From Ganoderma boninense (taxonomy: Eukaryota > Basidiomycota > Agaricomycetes > Polyporales > Polyporaceae): a DNA stretch of 64,000 nucleotides. The notes under the pieces are model-generated. The model saw only the letters and a list, made by a program, of their open reading frames with translations, had not been told where the DNA came from and did no database searches. Shown one piece after another: positions 21,935 to 34,637 of the stretch. The first letter of the stretch is position 1; the number at the start of each line of letters is the position of its first letter. The stretch spans positions 2,728,001-2,792,000 of the forward strand of contig CM035313.1 in NCBI GenBank assembly GCA_002900995.3, read 5' to 3'. The position numbers were made by a program, and so were the translations under genes.

Positions 21935-23801
21935 TCAAGTCTTCGTCAACGTCGGAAGAGCCGCCGCCAAGTTCCCATCGGCCGCCTTCATCAGCGAGAT
22001 GGCGACCTTCCTCAGGTACTCCTTCGTCCTCTTCTCGTTCTCCTCCCCCCGCTCCAGCATCGGCTCCATCGCGGCGATGTACCCTCTGAGCTCCTCCACC
22101 TGACTCTCGGCCTGCCTGCGTGTCTCATGCTCGACGCGGCACTGGTCCAGCGCGAACTCCTCTCCACGGCGTGCGCACACCGCCGACTTCGAGGCCTTCT
22201 TCAGGTCCTCCTCGAGGCGGCGCCGGCGGTGGCGCTCCGAGTCGAGGCTGTCCTCGAGCTTCCGCTTCGCCGACCGCTCTCGGCTCAAGGTGTCCTGCTG
22301 ATGCCGATGGCGATCGCGGAGAGACTCGACCTCGCGCTGAAGGATCTTGACCTGGCCACGCGCCGGGCTGGCTGGCGGAGTCCTGTTGGGCGTCGCACAC
22401 CGACCGAAGGACGCCGTGGTAGATGCCATGCGCAAGTCACCGGGGACAAGCATGTTCATAGACTGAGAGAGTCCCAACGGGACCCCTCCTGTAGGATTCG
22501 AAGTCGAAGTCGACGCAAGAATCGAGTCGCGGAACATCGAAGGAATTCCTGACGAGCCGAACACCTTCCGCAGTAGCTCGATAGATTGTGCGTATAGTAA
22601 TTTGCTATCTTCCAACGCTTCTGGATCGTTGACGTTGCTACCCAGTGTCCTCGCTAGGTGTCGGTAAGAATCCGCCAGAAGGAGAATAGCTGGTCGAAGG
22701 TCTGCCTCTTTCAGCCCATTACCTAACATAACTTTGCAGTGGGAGAAGTTCGTCATTTTCTGGCGGCGTTGAATGAATGCTCGAACATTTACCTTCAATC
22801 ATAACTGTAAGTACTGCGATTGCAGCTGCGAAGTCCTTCGAGCGGTAATAATCGCTGCCCGCAGTGAACCACTTCGCACGCCCGTCTATCCCATTGGCGG
22901 TAGCTTTGAGGGTAGCAATGACTTCATCTAGCCCTAAGCGATCCAGTGGGAGACCGTGAGGCTGCCCGTGCGTCAAAGGTAAAGTTTCAGGGACTTCGGA
23001 GACTTGCGCGTCTAACGGGCCTCTTGGCGTGGCGGAAGCTTGCGAGGAGCTGGTACTGGAGAACGAGGGCGGCCGAGGAGGCAGTACCGCGCTACGGGAC
23101 TGGGTATATGCGTCTGCTAATGGGGAGAAATCGTTCATGGTTGGGACAGAGTTTGCCAGGCTAGGGAGCCGACCTGGAGTGGACGGGCAATACTTCTCGG
23201 TCTCGGGAATGGGGGGATCCGGTCGTGTTGGGAGGCGAAGGTCCGGCATAGGACACTGGCCTTGTGTTGTAGATGTGGCAGGCTCAACGACGGTATATGT
23301 GCTGGGACGGAATTTTGCTTTCCCTGGAAACAGATTATATACGTCGATATATGCGCGCTTGGGACACAATACGTTTCCTTACCTGCCTGGGCGTTCCGAG
23401 CTTTCTGAGGAGTTGAGCATCCCGACCACCCCATAGAATTGAGGACATCCGGCGGAGGTTTCCGAAACAGATCGGGTTGCGCCACAGAGAGGAAATCGTT
23501 GACGAGAGCGGGGTAGTCCAGTGTGTACACGACGGTTCCGCCGAGTTGAAGAGTGCAGGCGTATCGGACAGCCTCCGGGTCACGGTATTCCACATAGTAG
23601 CGAAAAAGCGGCACGTCGCCCGCGCAAGCTGCAGCATATATGCCACGTCTGGTAAGTACCCGTGATAATCAGCATACAGCCGGCGCCACAATGATGAATG
23701 CACACTCACATAGCACCGCACTGGCTGAATGCGGCCCTCAAATCGTCAGGATTGAAGACAGTCTCAACGAGAATGGTGCGCTGCACACGCTCTGGGACCA
23801 T
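21935..23801 (-). CDS. Helical-repeat and coiled-coil protein, family not recognised
   Basis: Four exons, 23801-23710, 23648-23383, 23323-22793 and 22731-21935, give 561 aa. The N-terminal third is globular (MVPERVQRTILVETVFNPDD; then PLFRYYVEYRDPEAVRYAC and TVVYTLDYPALVNDFLSVA). A Pro/Ser-rich linker follows, then a TPR-like helical part (AKWFTAGSDYYRSKDFAAAI, and after the last intron LLADSYRHLARTLGS). The C-terminal 160 residues are a charged coiled coil with a strongly basic core (RHRHQQDTLSRERSAKRKLE). There is no signal peptide. Intron phases are all consistent. The shape suggests an intracellular scaffold or assembly factor, but that is inference only. It is divergently arranged with the RPS5 gene across 675 bases. 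Confidence 0.7.
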
Positions 23802-24476
23802 GGTGGAACTCAAGGGGGGGAGGGGGGTCGATTCGTGGCGGCGGGATAAGAGTGCAGAGAAACATGGCGGGGCCAGGGGTATATATGGCACCATGAAGGG
23901 AAAGGAGTGCGATTAGAAGCGGCGGGCGATCGTGAAGAGTGGTGTCCTTGATTCCATTGAGATTTCCAAACGTCCAGGGACCTTTGTGGCGAGCAGTTGA
24001 GTGTGTTTATCAGAATATTACCTGTTGGAACCACTGCACTCCGGCGGCAACATGGAAAACACAACAGACATGAGCCGAGGCTGATTACTCGTACCTGGCG
24101 TCTGAACACGAAAACATCCTTTGAAGTCCGGGAAGAGGTCCTGGCCGCTGCGATGCAGGGAACACCATGCCCTTTGTTTCCATATCAAAGCAGACTCAAT
24201 ATCCTGGAACTCCACGGCGGTGTCATGGACGTCGAAACGACTCGGAGGTTCGTTACGGACAACCGGCCCGGGCGCCTCTCCTGGCAGGCATATGAGAAAC
24301 TGTACAGTTGCAAGCGGAAGTTGCCGGCGCCGTCAAACCTTGTTTTGCAGTGGCGGGCACAACAAGATCAAACAAGTGACCCGTGCGTGCGCCTCCGCTC
24401 CCGTACTCATCGTCCTCGACGCTCCAACTCTCCAAAAGGTCCCTCGCGGCTCCCTCAAGACATCAAGCCCTTCAAA
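23802..24476. other. Divergent promoter region: coiled-coil gene and RPS5
   Basis: Upstream DNA of two outward-facing genes. A CT-rich block (about 24390-24475) precedes the RPS5 start, common for strongly expressed basidiomycete genes. No coding frame here is convincing. Confidence 0.5.
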
Positions 24477-25381
<905 letters not shown>

Positions 25382-27698
25382 ACACGCCGTTCTTGGGGGA
25401 CCCGAGCTATGGCTGTATGGGTGTTCTGGATTTTTTGCAGCTTACCACTATATCAGTATTCTCATGATGCACCATGTAACCCATATGACCGTCTATGGCA
25501 ACGTCTCTCTCCGCTGCGTATCGCTTTGCTTGTATCTGCCTTCCCGCTGCCGTGCTAAACTGCGGAGTTCTGCCCACCCACAAACAGGTCTTGCAGAAAA
25601 CCCTTTAATCATTTTGGGATAGACCGATCGAACAATTCATCAATATCCAGCTTTACGGGACTGTCATGCTACTGACCGGTCAGATGCGCAGGTCAGCATG
25701 GCACTCCCGTCCACGAGAGCACCTCCATGGATCCTCCCGCGCCTTTTCCGCTCCGGTCCTACAAGCCGCACAAACCCCCATCGGAGTCCTTTCCAACTCC
25801 TCTCATTCACCTCCGCGGCATATTGGACGGTGGGCGAAGGGTACGCATAGCTCCGGACTCCGTCCCACAGAAACTCCGATAGGACCGTTGTGACAACCGC
25901 ACCTTGGTGGCGAGCGGCTGCTGTCGACAGCGAAGGACGGGCAACTGCATGTATTCGCGGACCGTCTTCGCGGATTCTGCGGCCCCAGCGGGGCTCATTC
26001 AGAGAGCGGGCGTACCTGAATGACATCCCATGCCACAGTACCTGTACCCCGGATTTTCGCCCCCGCCATGGTGAAAGGAGGCTCCAGCGGGCCCATCTAT
26101 CCGTCGTGGGCATCGCGCGCGAGGGGAAGACAAGATATATGCGGTCGTGACGGGCAGAATGGCACCCGCACGACGTTCTAGCGTTGGATGCATGCGCACG
26201 CGCGCCCGCATATATGCTGCCCCGGCCCCGGCAGCTGGATCGCCCAACACGACCAACACGCATCTGCTCTGCGTACGCCACAGTGCGCGACGCGCTGGGA
26301 ACGCAAGGGAACGCACCACGTCAATCAGGCGCGCCCGAGGGAGCGGCTGTGGGAGGTGGTGGATAAGTGCACAACCGTTCTTGACTGTGTCGTCGTCAAT
26401 CGGAGATTCGAGCTACTCTTCGTTGGCGGGCCTGCCAATATGAATCAGTACTTACATGAAGGGGCCGCGGGAGGAGCTCGAGGGCTCTGGCCGCTGCCTT
26501 GCCTCTGCTCGGCCCCTGGGCCCTCGTGAATAAGTACTGTCAATGGCATGGACGGGCGGAATGCAGTCGGCGTCCCGCGTTCCATGGCCAGTTACCTCGG
26601 AGGATCTAAGTATCATCATCTGGGGCCTAGAGGGCCCCTGGCCAGGCCACAGACCGGCGCGCACAACTCCCGACTGCGCACGAGCATAAAGCCTGTCTGG
26701 AGTCGGGACTCTTTGTTCGAATTGGGGGGCATGCGTGGTGGGAGAAGTGCTCCCCGAATCGGTTCGCGTTCGCTCGCTCGCTCACCTGGGATTTGGATTC
26801 GAGCCTCCGCCGGTGCGAGACTGCACAATGCAGATGCATGCATGTGTGCAGCTGCATGGTGTGGCTGGCCCCGTTGCAGTGCCTGTGCCAGCGCGAGTCA
26901 TCAAGCAGCAGAGATCGTACATCATCCGTCGCCGGCGGCATGGGGATTGCCCAGCTGCTCGAGCTGCGAGCTGCGAGCATGGCATGCGCACCGACATGGC
27001 TCGCTTGCTCAGGCTCCTGCGCGGATCTGCTGCGAGATGGTGGAGCGGTGCCGGAGCGTCGATGCCCAAGATGGATATCGCTTGGCTACGCTGGGCCTGG
27101 CATTTAATACTTAATTGCCCCCGAGGGTCCAAACCCGGTCCTCGAGGTCGGGAGGTCGGGGCGGACATTGATGCGCACCGCGACATACCTGGAAGGCGGA
27201 AAATACAGGAAGCTCGCAAGGACCTCGACCTTCGACCGCCATATAATTCTGCAACTGCGGCCGGCCTGTACATGTAAGTTAGGGTCGTCGCGTACGCATG
27301 CCATAAGCTCGAACCTTGTGCACTTTCCCCCTGCTTACGGCACGCGCATGGGCACCCCGAGCGGGCGGTGATGCGGCTCGTGAACTCGCTCTCTAAAACC
27401 CGCATGAGTGCTCCTCTGCCTGGGAACGCTCGCACCGTCCGGAGCATGGCAGCCCCAGCTGCGGTTACTGCCCCCGAGTAGCCGCGAGCGAGAGGATCTG
27501 CACCGCCCGAATGCATGCTGCTGCCTTACAGGACTTGCGTTTCGTCCGCCAGTCGCCACCGTTGCGAAGGAGTCGGGTCCGGAGCGCTGTCAGACTGCCG
27601 TCTGCAGTGGCCGTGGCACAACTGTGCGCCGCGTTAAGTGCACCTGGGCAGCGGTCGACGCACCGCGAACGGTTCAGCACTTTCGTTGACGCTGGGGA

Positions 27699-27953
27699 GA
27701 AATCAACTTTTCCACGTCAAGGAAAGTCTGTGGATAGCCTTCAGAAAGCGATTCTTTTCTGTCATCAAAATTTCGTCACTACTGAAAGGCTTTGGAAAGG
27801 CGGCCAATCTAGAGCCCAGAAAGGCTTATGGGCCTTTTGTGCCCGAGGAAAGACGCCTTGCCGAAGACTTTCCTCCTCTGTGAACGTTCGAATTCTTGAT
27901 GAAGCTTTCATCATTTCCACAGACTTTCAACGCCGCGGAAAAGTTGATTTCTT
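27699..27953. mobile_element. MITE-like element with terminal inverted repeats
   Basis: The left end AGAAATCAACTTTTCC (from 27699) is matched in inverted orientation by GGAAAAGTTGATTTCT at the right end (to 27952). The match extends inward for about 36 bases, with the second block AAAGTCTGTGGA also shared inverted. The interior is about 180 bases and has no coding capacity, but repeats short AAAG/CTTT blocks, so the whole may fold as a hairpin. It is markedly AT-richer than its flanks. Size and structure fit a non-autonomous DNA transposon. I could not settle a target-site duplication, and no second copy is visible in the window. Confidence 0.6.
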
Positions 27954-29242
27954 CGCGGTGTGAGTAACAGTCAGAAGCGTGGACATGAACACATTAATAC
28001 TCGTTGCCATCTCCAGTGCGAGGTTAACATGCATGATGCACGGCGTGTTGCCACATTGGTGCGTCAGCGACGGTGAATCAGATGCCGCCGGATAGGCTGT
28101 ACTGAAGGTGCCTGGCTCCAGATTGCAGGTTCCAGCTGCAGTCCAGGCTGCGAACGCGAACACGTCGGCTGGTGACCGGTTGACCACCACCGACCGCCGA
28201 CCACTGACCACAGGCCGCGAGGATCGTCAACTGTGATGCAATAATTGGGATGCGGATGCGGCTGCGCGCGTTCGCAATCGCACTGGCAACTGGCAACTGC
28301 AGGGCAACTTCGCGTCTCCTTACCAATATATGTACGCCGACATGCCCGGCGGGCCACAACTTCAAGCTGATGCGGCATATTATGCGTACAGTGTATTACC
28401 GATTGCCGCTTCAGCGGACGCGACCAATTTGATCGCGAGAGGTAAGTACTAGTGCCGATTCATGCCCGTGCCGCGTACGCAATTCCACCGAAGCCGAAGC
28501 CTTTCATGTCAGCTCCATGGCGCGCTGCGTCTGTAGTGCGGGCGTAAGCACCAGCTGCGAGCTTCTCTGAAGGCACCCGCAGAGCTGCGACTGCGAGTCT
28601 GCGATGGACTTCGGACAGACGATCATGTGCGAAAGCCTCCGGCATGACGTTTTGCACTTTCCGCATCCTGCTCAGTACTGGCAGTCCTTCTGCCTCTTCA
28701 AGCTTGATCAAGCGTCGCCTCCGTTTCTCTCGCCAGCAACAGCGCGCGAGTGTGGATGCTTCCTTTCATCAAAGATGTACAGTAGATCGCTGGTGCCAGT
28801 CGTACATACATATCCTTAACCGACGAACCTGACCGTCAGATCGGATACGCGCGACGATCATGCTAACGTACGCGAGCTTGTACGAAGCCCGAAGCCCGAA
28901 CGCCAGTAGTACTAGTGTTTTTGTCAAGTATTTGTAGCGGAGCGCCGGCCGAGGCAGGCACACGTTCCCGAAATACTCATGACTTCCCGAATCTTGCGCC
29001 ATTGTACAGTACTAGTGTTCGGGCATGCACGCACGAGGTCAGATCTCAGAGGTCAGAGGAATACCCGAGGAGACTCCAGGCCGCGAGCGACCTAGGGATG
29101 TGTGTTGTTATTCCGAGTCCACTACATGACGTTAAATAAAACAAGCGAGCCACGGGGACCACCCTATATATGAATGTGTGTATGTGCAACGGTTAATGCG
29201 CGCGGGACAGCAACCACCCAAGCAGCGACAGCGGTGTACACC

Positions 29243-29262
29243 GGTGGGGTGGGGTGGGGTGG
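29243..29262 (+). repeat. Tandem GGGGT tract
   Basis: Three GGGGT units flanked by GG runs form a short G-rich tract that could fold as a weak G-quadruplex. No gene promoter is clearly associated. Confidence 0.6.
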
Positions 29263-30599
29263 TGCCAGCAGGGAGGTATTCCACAGCGCGCACACACCAT
29301 GACGATCTCTACGGAATGGGCAGCGTCACTACCGTATTGGACAACCAAGACAGGACGCTGAAGGTGGAAGGGGAAGGGTCCGTGGGGAGCGTTTCGATCC
29401 GAGGATCCGGACGATCCGCGGCTGTCGAGATGCGGCACCCCTTCGCAGTGTGCTCGCGAGCTCCTGCATGAGGGCCTGCATGAGGGCCTGCACCACCATA
29501 TGTGGCCCGCGCAGAGCTCGCCTATGATGGCCGGACGGGAGCGGGTGGCGGCATGGCCTACCGCCCGGCATCGCGATCGCCGAATAGACACCGAAGTGCG
29601 TCGCGCGAGACACGCACCAGAGGCGGTACGGGGCACGACGGAGCGGCGGTGGAACGCGCGGTGTGGCCGGGCGGGGCGTGGGGACCGGTAGTCGCATGGG
29701 TGGAAGGCTCCGGTGTGGGAGGTAGGGGGCAGGGGTCAAAGATTAGAGATAAATGCTGGTATACTAGAACGATGAGAGATCATAATAGGATGCGACGACA
29801 ACAGCGGGAAACAAGTGTAAGCCAAGCCAGGGGCGCCCGACGGGAAGCAAGAGTGCGGGTGATGGTGGATATGATGATATAAAGGCAGGGGGTAATAAAT
29901 TCCGACCGATCCAATTCGATGGCACCGAAAGCTGAACGTGGAGTCCTGCGAGAGACGAGGCGAAGTGAGGGAGACAGAAGCAAGCATATGCGGCGAGTTG
30001 ATGAGGACGGATGAGGATGCGACTTGGATGGATGAATGATGTGGAGCCATGCCTGCCTTCGCGACCGACGCTGGCCGGACATCGATGCGGGCGGCGGAGA
30101 GTTGCGTGCTTTTGGTGACAGATGATAGCAAGGAGATATGATGGTACAGCTGAGATTACAAGAGACGACGAGGACGCGACGACAAGGGAGACGGGTGCTG
30201 GTGTTGATGCGAGGCAGAGGAGCAGGGATATAGAATACAAGTGGTCAGATCAGGTGGACGGTAGGCAATACAGCGAGGAGAAGTCGGCAGGCGGGTGCGG
30301 GAGCGCGGCTCGTTACGCCACAGCTCTATCGCAGAGACCATCCGGACGAGTTGTCGGTGAGATCACCGGCGATGGAGAGGGGCGTTATCGCCGCAACAAG
30401 CGGGGAGGGCGCTGTGCCGTGCATGTCAGGACTGACAGGCGTCTAACGGAAGGTATCGGAGACGCGGCGAGGAGTTGAAGGCCAACGTTCGATGAAATGT
30501 CTTCGGCCCATGTGCGCGTAATCGGATACCCAGAGCCTATGTAGGCGGGTGGATGTGGGATGAGGGAGTCGAGGAATTGGAAAACCTCGGACGCCTCGG

Positions 30600-32182
30600 C
30601 TACCGTGTGTGAGGGTCAAAGCGCGGGTCCGCATGCCCAAGGGTTGCGTCGCCAGGTCGCCTTAGGATAACGCCGTCGACGCCTTGGTACCCGTACTCTC
30701 GGCCAAGCTCCCTGATCATAGACATGCCCATGAGGCATACCCAACCGAGCCCGTCGCCCGTGATAACCTGCCCCGGCCAGTAAAGCTCACATTCGTCATC
30801 TTGGAAGTCCGGCTCGTGTTCATCCGTGGGTGAAAGGGTCGTGTTAATCACCCGCGCGAACGTCCGCGGGAAGTGCTTGCACAAGACAGGGAGATTGAGC
30901 GTTTGCTGGGAGGTGTGTATGCGGTCGAGTGCCGCACGAAGACCGCCACTCTGTGACTTGTTTTCCCAGACGTATTGAGCGTTGACAGGGTGTGTAACGT
31001 TCGCTGGAGGGAAGGAGGCCTGGTCCCGGTTCGAAGGAGGGAGGGGCGGGGGTGCCACGGGCGGACTGGCATGTTCGCCCAAAGGCGTTGAGTGAGAGCT
31101 GTTCGTTGTTGAGCTGCTCGCTGGAGATGGAAGCATGGCGGGAGCGGGGTTGGCAGCAGCTTGCACTTTCGCTTCAAGCCTCTTCTGATCCATCTCCCAC
31201 TGCAACTTGAGACGACTGAATTTGCTGTCGTTCAGCTGATCGACGCTCGTCATTCGGTGCCGCACTTTACGTCCGTGAATGAATGCGTGCAGGAGTTGGC
31301 TGCTCTGTGTTAGGGCAACCGAATCAAGTGCAAGATATCATAATAAACTTACATCAATCCGAGGAAAGCCTTCTCACGGTCATCGCGACTCTCCGCCTGC
31401 CACTTCGCCTCAGTCTTGCTGATTGCTTCTTCAACCGTCCTCCAAGAAGCTCGATAGCACATTCGTACCGCATTCTCTTTGCCCCAAAGCCCATAGATAA
31501 AGTGCAGGAGCGAGTCGACCAACTCTAGCCGTGCCATGAGTAGGCTGTGTTTCGCGTAGGGAGAGTTGGGATCAAGGGGGTCGTGCAGCGCCTTGTAGTC
31601 CTTGGAAGTGGTTGGATGTGCCGCAGCCACTCGAGCATAGGCTGAGTGCTTGAGCATGCGGCCGTTCGCGAAGCACTTGTCGTAAATGCTGTCCCATTCG
31701 CTTGCGGGCAGGACCCCGCGCCGTGGTCGATGTACAGGGAAGTTGGCAGGGAAGGTTATGGGGGTGAAGGCACGAGATTCTGAAGGCTCTTCCTTGACTT
31801 CGCCGTCTTCCGAAGGCTCGTGCCTGGACGAAGAGGGTATAGGGACGGGGCGGGAGGGGAGCTGGGGTCGTGATGTAGAGGAGGAAGAGGAGGTGCGGGG
31901 CTTCTTGCGGTTTTGTGGTTCTGAGTCTGGCTCATGTCGACGCTTAATGCCAGGGGCAGGAGAGGACTCGCGGGAGGCGGGAGGGGAGGGTGGGAGCTCA
32001 AAGGGTAGTGGATGGCTCTGTGGCCCGAGAATCTGGAGGGGAGCTTGTCAGCGCAGAATGAGAGGAATGCAAAGGAAAAGACGAACCTCAAGGCCCTTCA
32101 AGAGCTGCTCTCGGGTGAGTGGACTGTGGAGGAAGGTGTGAGGCGGCGGAGCACGAGGCGGTGGGAGCGCGGGGGAAAGCAT
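30600..32182 (-). CDS. Pro/Ser-rich, probably nuclear protein, not recognised
   Basis: Three exons, 32182-32087, 32032-31353 and 31299-30600, give 491 aa. The start at 32182 is the first ATG in frame (MLSPALPPPRAPPPH); a GTG-led extension upstream has no ATG before a stop. The N-terminal 130 residues are Pro/Ser-rich with a basic cluster GIKRRHEPDSEPQNRKKPR that looks like a nuclear localisation signal. A conserved-looking helical domain follows (KCFANGRMLKHSAYARVAAA, then SPYAKHSLLMARLELVDSLL). A second Pro/Ser-rich linker precedes a C-terminal domain (CELYWPGQVITGDGLGWVCL). I considered a transcription-elongation or chromatin role from the composition, but no domain can be named with confidence. 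All intron phases agree. Confidence 0.7.
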
Positions 32183-33367
32183 ACCGTCTCCTGGATCTAT
32201 ATGAAGAAGAGGAGGAGGAGGACGTGGAGGAAGTCGCGCGATGCATGGTGCGAGGCGCGGGAGATGGTGGTAGTAAGAGGACAAGGAGTTGGGGCGGTAA
32301 GCCCACAACGATGGCGTGAAGGTCGGCGGAGAGGGAAGAGTGCCCTGACCATGGCCCACCCGGCTATGGGCGTCTAACCCCCCTGACCAATCCCCGCCCG
32401 GCTCGTCGCTATCCTCCCTGCCCGCCGGCTTTTATTCTGCCCTCTGGCTTTTTTGTTGCCACTGCCAACCCTCGTCGCCGTCCTGTGTGGCGAGCAGGAT
32501 AGATGGCCAGAGCAGACCTGCAGCGGGAGCGGCCGCGGCATCTGGGCTCGCTTGGTCGCACCGGATCGATTGAATGCCCCAGGACCGTCGCCGAATGCGG
32601 CAACTTTGACCGAACTGTGACTTGTACGATGAACTTCCGGAACGTGCATTTTATACATGTGCGCATCATCTTCCATTCTCATGACTGCATCACCTCGGAC
32701 TATCATCCCGCTCAACCCCCTCCCTCCCCAAGCCCTCTCCGTCTCCGTCTCTTCAGCCTTCAGAGCTTCAGCTTCAGCCCCCGCTCGACAGCCAACGCCG
32801 GTCCCCGCAGGCTGTGTCCGCGCCACACCATACCCCGCCCTCAGCGGAGGACCGCCGCGGGTTCAGATGAGTCGGAGACGGCTTCGGAGGTCCATCGTAC
32901 CGCCGAACGCCGCGTCTACGAACTTTCGTCTGAAGCCAGCTGGGACATTCGCGCTCGGTGACCAGTGACGTCGTTATTCCGACCGAACGCCGCCCTCGTA
33001 AAGCCTCGTGAGCCGTGGAGCGACCCCGGATCGCTGCGCACGCATGCCTCATTTCTAGCTAAAGTTCGGGCCTTCAAGGAGTTATCCAGGGACCTTTCTT
33101 CCTGCAGCTGCGACATCCCGCACATGCTGCATCCGGGATCCTTTTCCGCAGACCTTCCCAGAACGAGAACGAAGCACCGTCCTCTTCAGCTTCTCTTTGC
33201 ACATGTCTCGCATGTGGCGCCTTTGGCGCGTCTTGGGCCAGTAAGGCCGGGCCCTGGGCTCTTGACTAAAATGTCACTTGATCGGCCTGCACACTGACCT
33301 CGTTCCCACCCACACGGGTCCCTCTGGACTCGCTCTAGGCTACCCCAATCTCTTTTAGGCCGGCCTG

Positions 33368-33389
33368 AGAGTGTTTGTGCAAACACTCT
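33368..33389. repeat. Perfect 10-bp palindrome with 2-nt spacer
   Basis: AGAGTGTTTG and CAAACACTCT are exact reverse complements separated by TG. It could be a stem-loop, a dimeric factor site, or the tip of a decayed element. No neighbouring gene lies within 1 kb. Confidence 0.6.
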
Positions 33390-34515
33390 ATAAGCTCATT
33401 GTTAACCGGATGTTTTAAGAATACTCACTTGATGCTCACACCTCATATTAATCAAAGGGGGCATCCTGAAGAGAGTTTGCTGGATTGAAATCAGCCGGAC
33501 GGAGGTCCAATCTAGAGCCGCCTGTTTCTTCATGTTCTCAGGACTCGCATTCCGTCTCTATCTGCTGCCGGTCTCCTATCAAGTCTCTAATGCGAGAATG
33601 TGTCAAGGCAGGGACGTAAGTAGCACATGTCAAACTGACATAAGTACATGTGTAGAGAGCAAGCTCCGGGTTTCATATGGTCTTGTTCACCGCCACGCGC
33701 CCACCCGAGGCACTCTCCCTTCAAGTTCTTATGCTCCCCTGTGTAGTGATGCACAAGCGCATGCCTCCCTGTGCGTCCCCGTCGCCATTCTACTCATCTT
33801 CCCCCGAGCTGAGCATGGCGAGCTGATGGTTGCGCGACGATGGAACAGGTGCGCCTGTCGGCGCCAGTGCGCTTGGATCTTTCATACCAAAAGCGGTACC
33901 TGCAGTCGGTGTCTATCGGCGCCACACGCGCTCGGTAATTACCGCTTCCTAGTCTTCGCTCCAGACGTTCTACAGGATCTCTCTCAGTCTGCACCGGCAC
34001 CCAAGGCTTCGCTACGCTCAGTGGTGCGAGAGGGAGGATATCGGATTGGGAAGGAACGTTGATGGGGGGATCGGGAGAGGAATCTGGGAGGGATTTGTGA
34101 GCGCCGGTGCAGAGAGACCTGTAGCGCCAAAACTTGTGGAACCGAGACTATCCTTCTCTCCGTTTCCCATGCTCTCCCACCGTCCTCGGGTCCCGGCTCC
34201 GCGCGCAGCCTCCCCCCACTTTGGATATTCCGCAGGCTTTTGCCTGCAGCCGGTCGCTGATCATGAGGGTTCTGTTGTTGGATCGGGGTTGGATCGGTGA
34301 GTGCTCAGTATTTTCTGAACGTAATTCTCCGAAAAAATGCACTCAGCGTAAGCAGACATTGCATGCCCTCCCCTGCATTCCGACTCACGGTACCGGTGGC
34401 TGCCTTGAAGGCCGCACATCGCGATTCGAAATCGGGCGGGTGGACCGCGCGCGTATGCTTGCGGCGTCCGCGCTTTTGTCTCGCGACCGCCCTGGCCATG
34501 GGGCGTAAGTACGAT

Positions 34516-34599
34516 ATCGCGCTCCTATCGCACGTTGCAAGCAAGGCAGCGCGCTCCTATCGCTCCATGTAAGCAAGTATCGCGCTTCTATCGAACGAC
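34516..34599. repeat. Short tandem repeat, about 31-32 bp unit, 2.7 copies
   Basis: Units begin ATCGCGCTCCTATCG, AGCGCGCTCCTATCG and ATCGCGCTTCTATCG at 34516, 34548 and 34579. The second halves share GCAAGCAAG or TAAGCAAGT. It lies directly left of the inverted repeat at 34638. Confidence 0.65.
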
Positions 34600-34637
34600 G
34601 CCGTTCCACGGGGTGCATATCAGCGTAATATGTCCCC

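Larger units (their letters stand above)
25382..30599. other. Gene-poor 5.2 kb region
   Basis: No spliced gene with a recognisable product could be assembled. Open frames overlap on opposite strands throughout (for example 26548-27114 against 26782-27516), as expected for GC-rich non-coding DNA. It contains an inverted-repeat element at 27699-27953, a G-run at 29243-29262, a 12-bp direct repeat near 29463-29490, and three copies of an ACTAGTG-centred motif at about 28446, 28908 and 29009. The rest is unexplained. Confidence 0.5.

Noticed and set aside
26782..27516. 244-codon minus-strand open frame in the gene desert
   Set aside because: It overlaps several plus-strand frames of similar size, has no recognisable domain and a composition typical of random GC-rich DNA.
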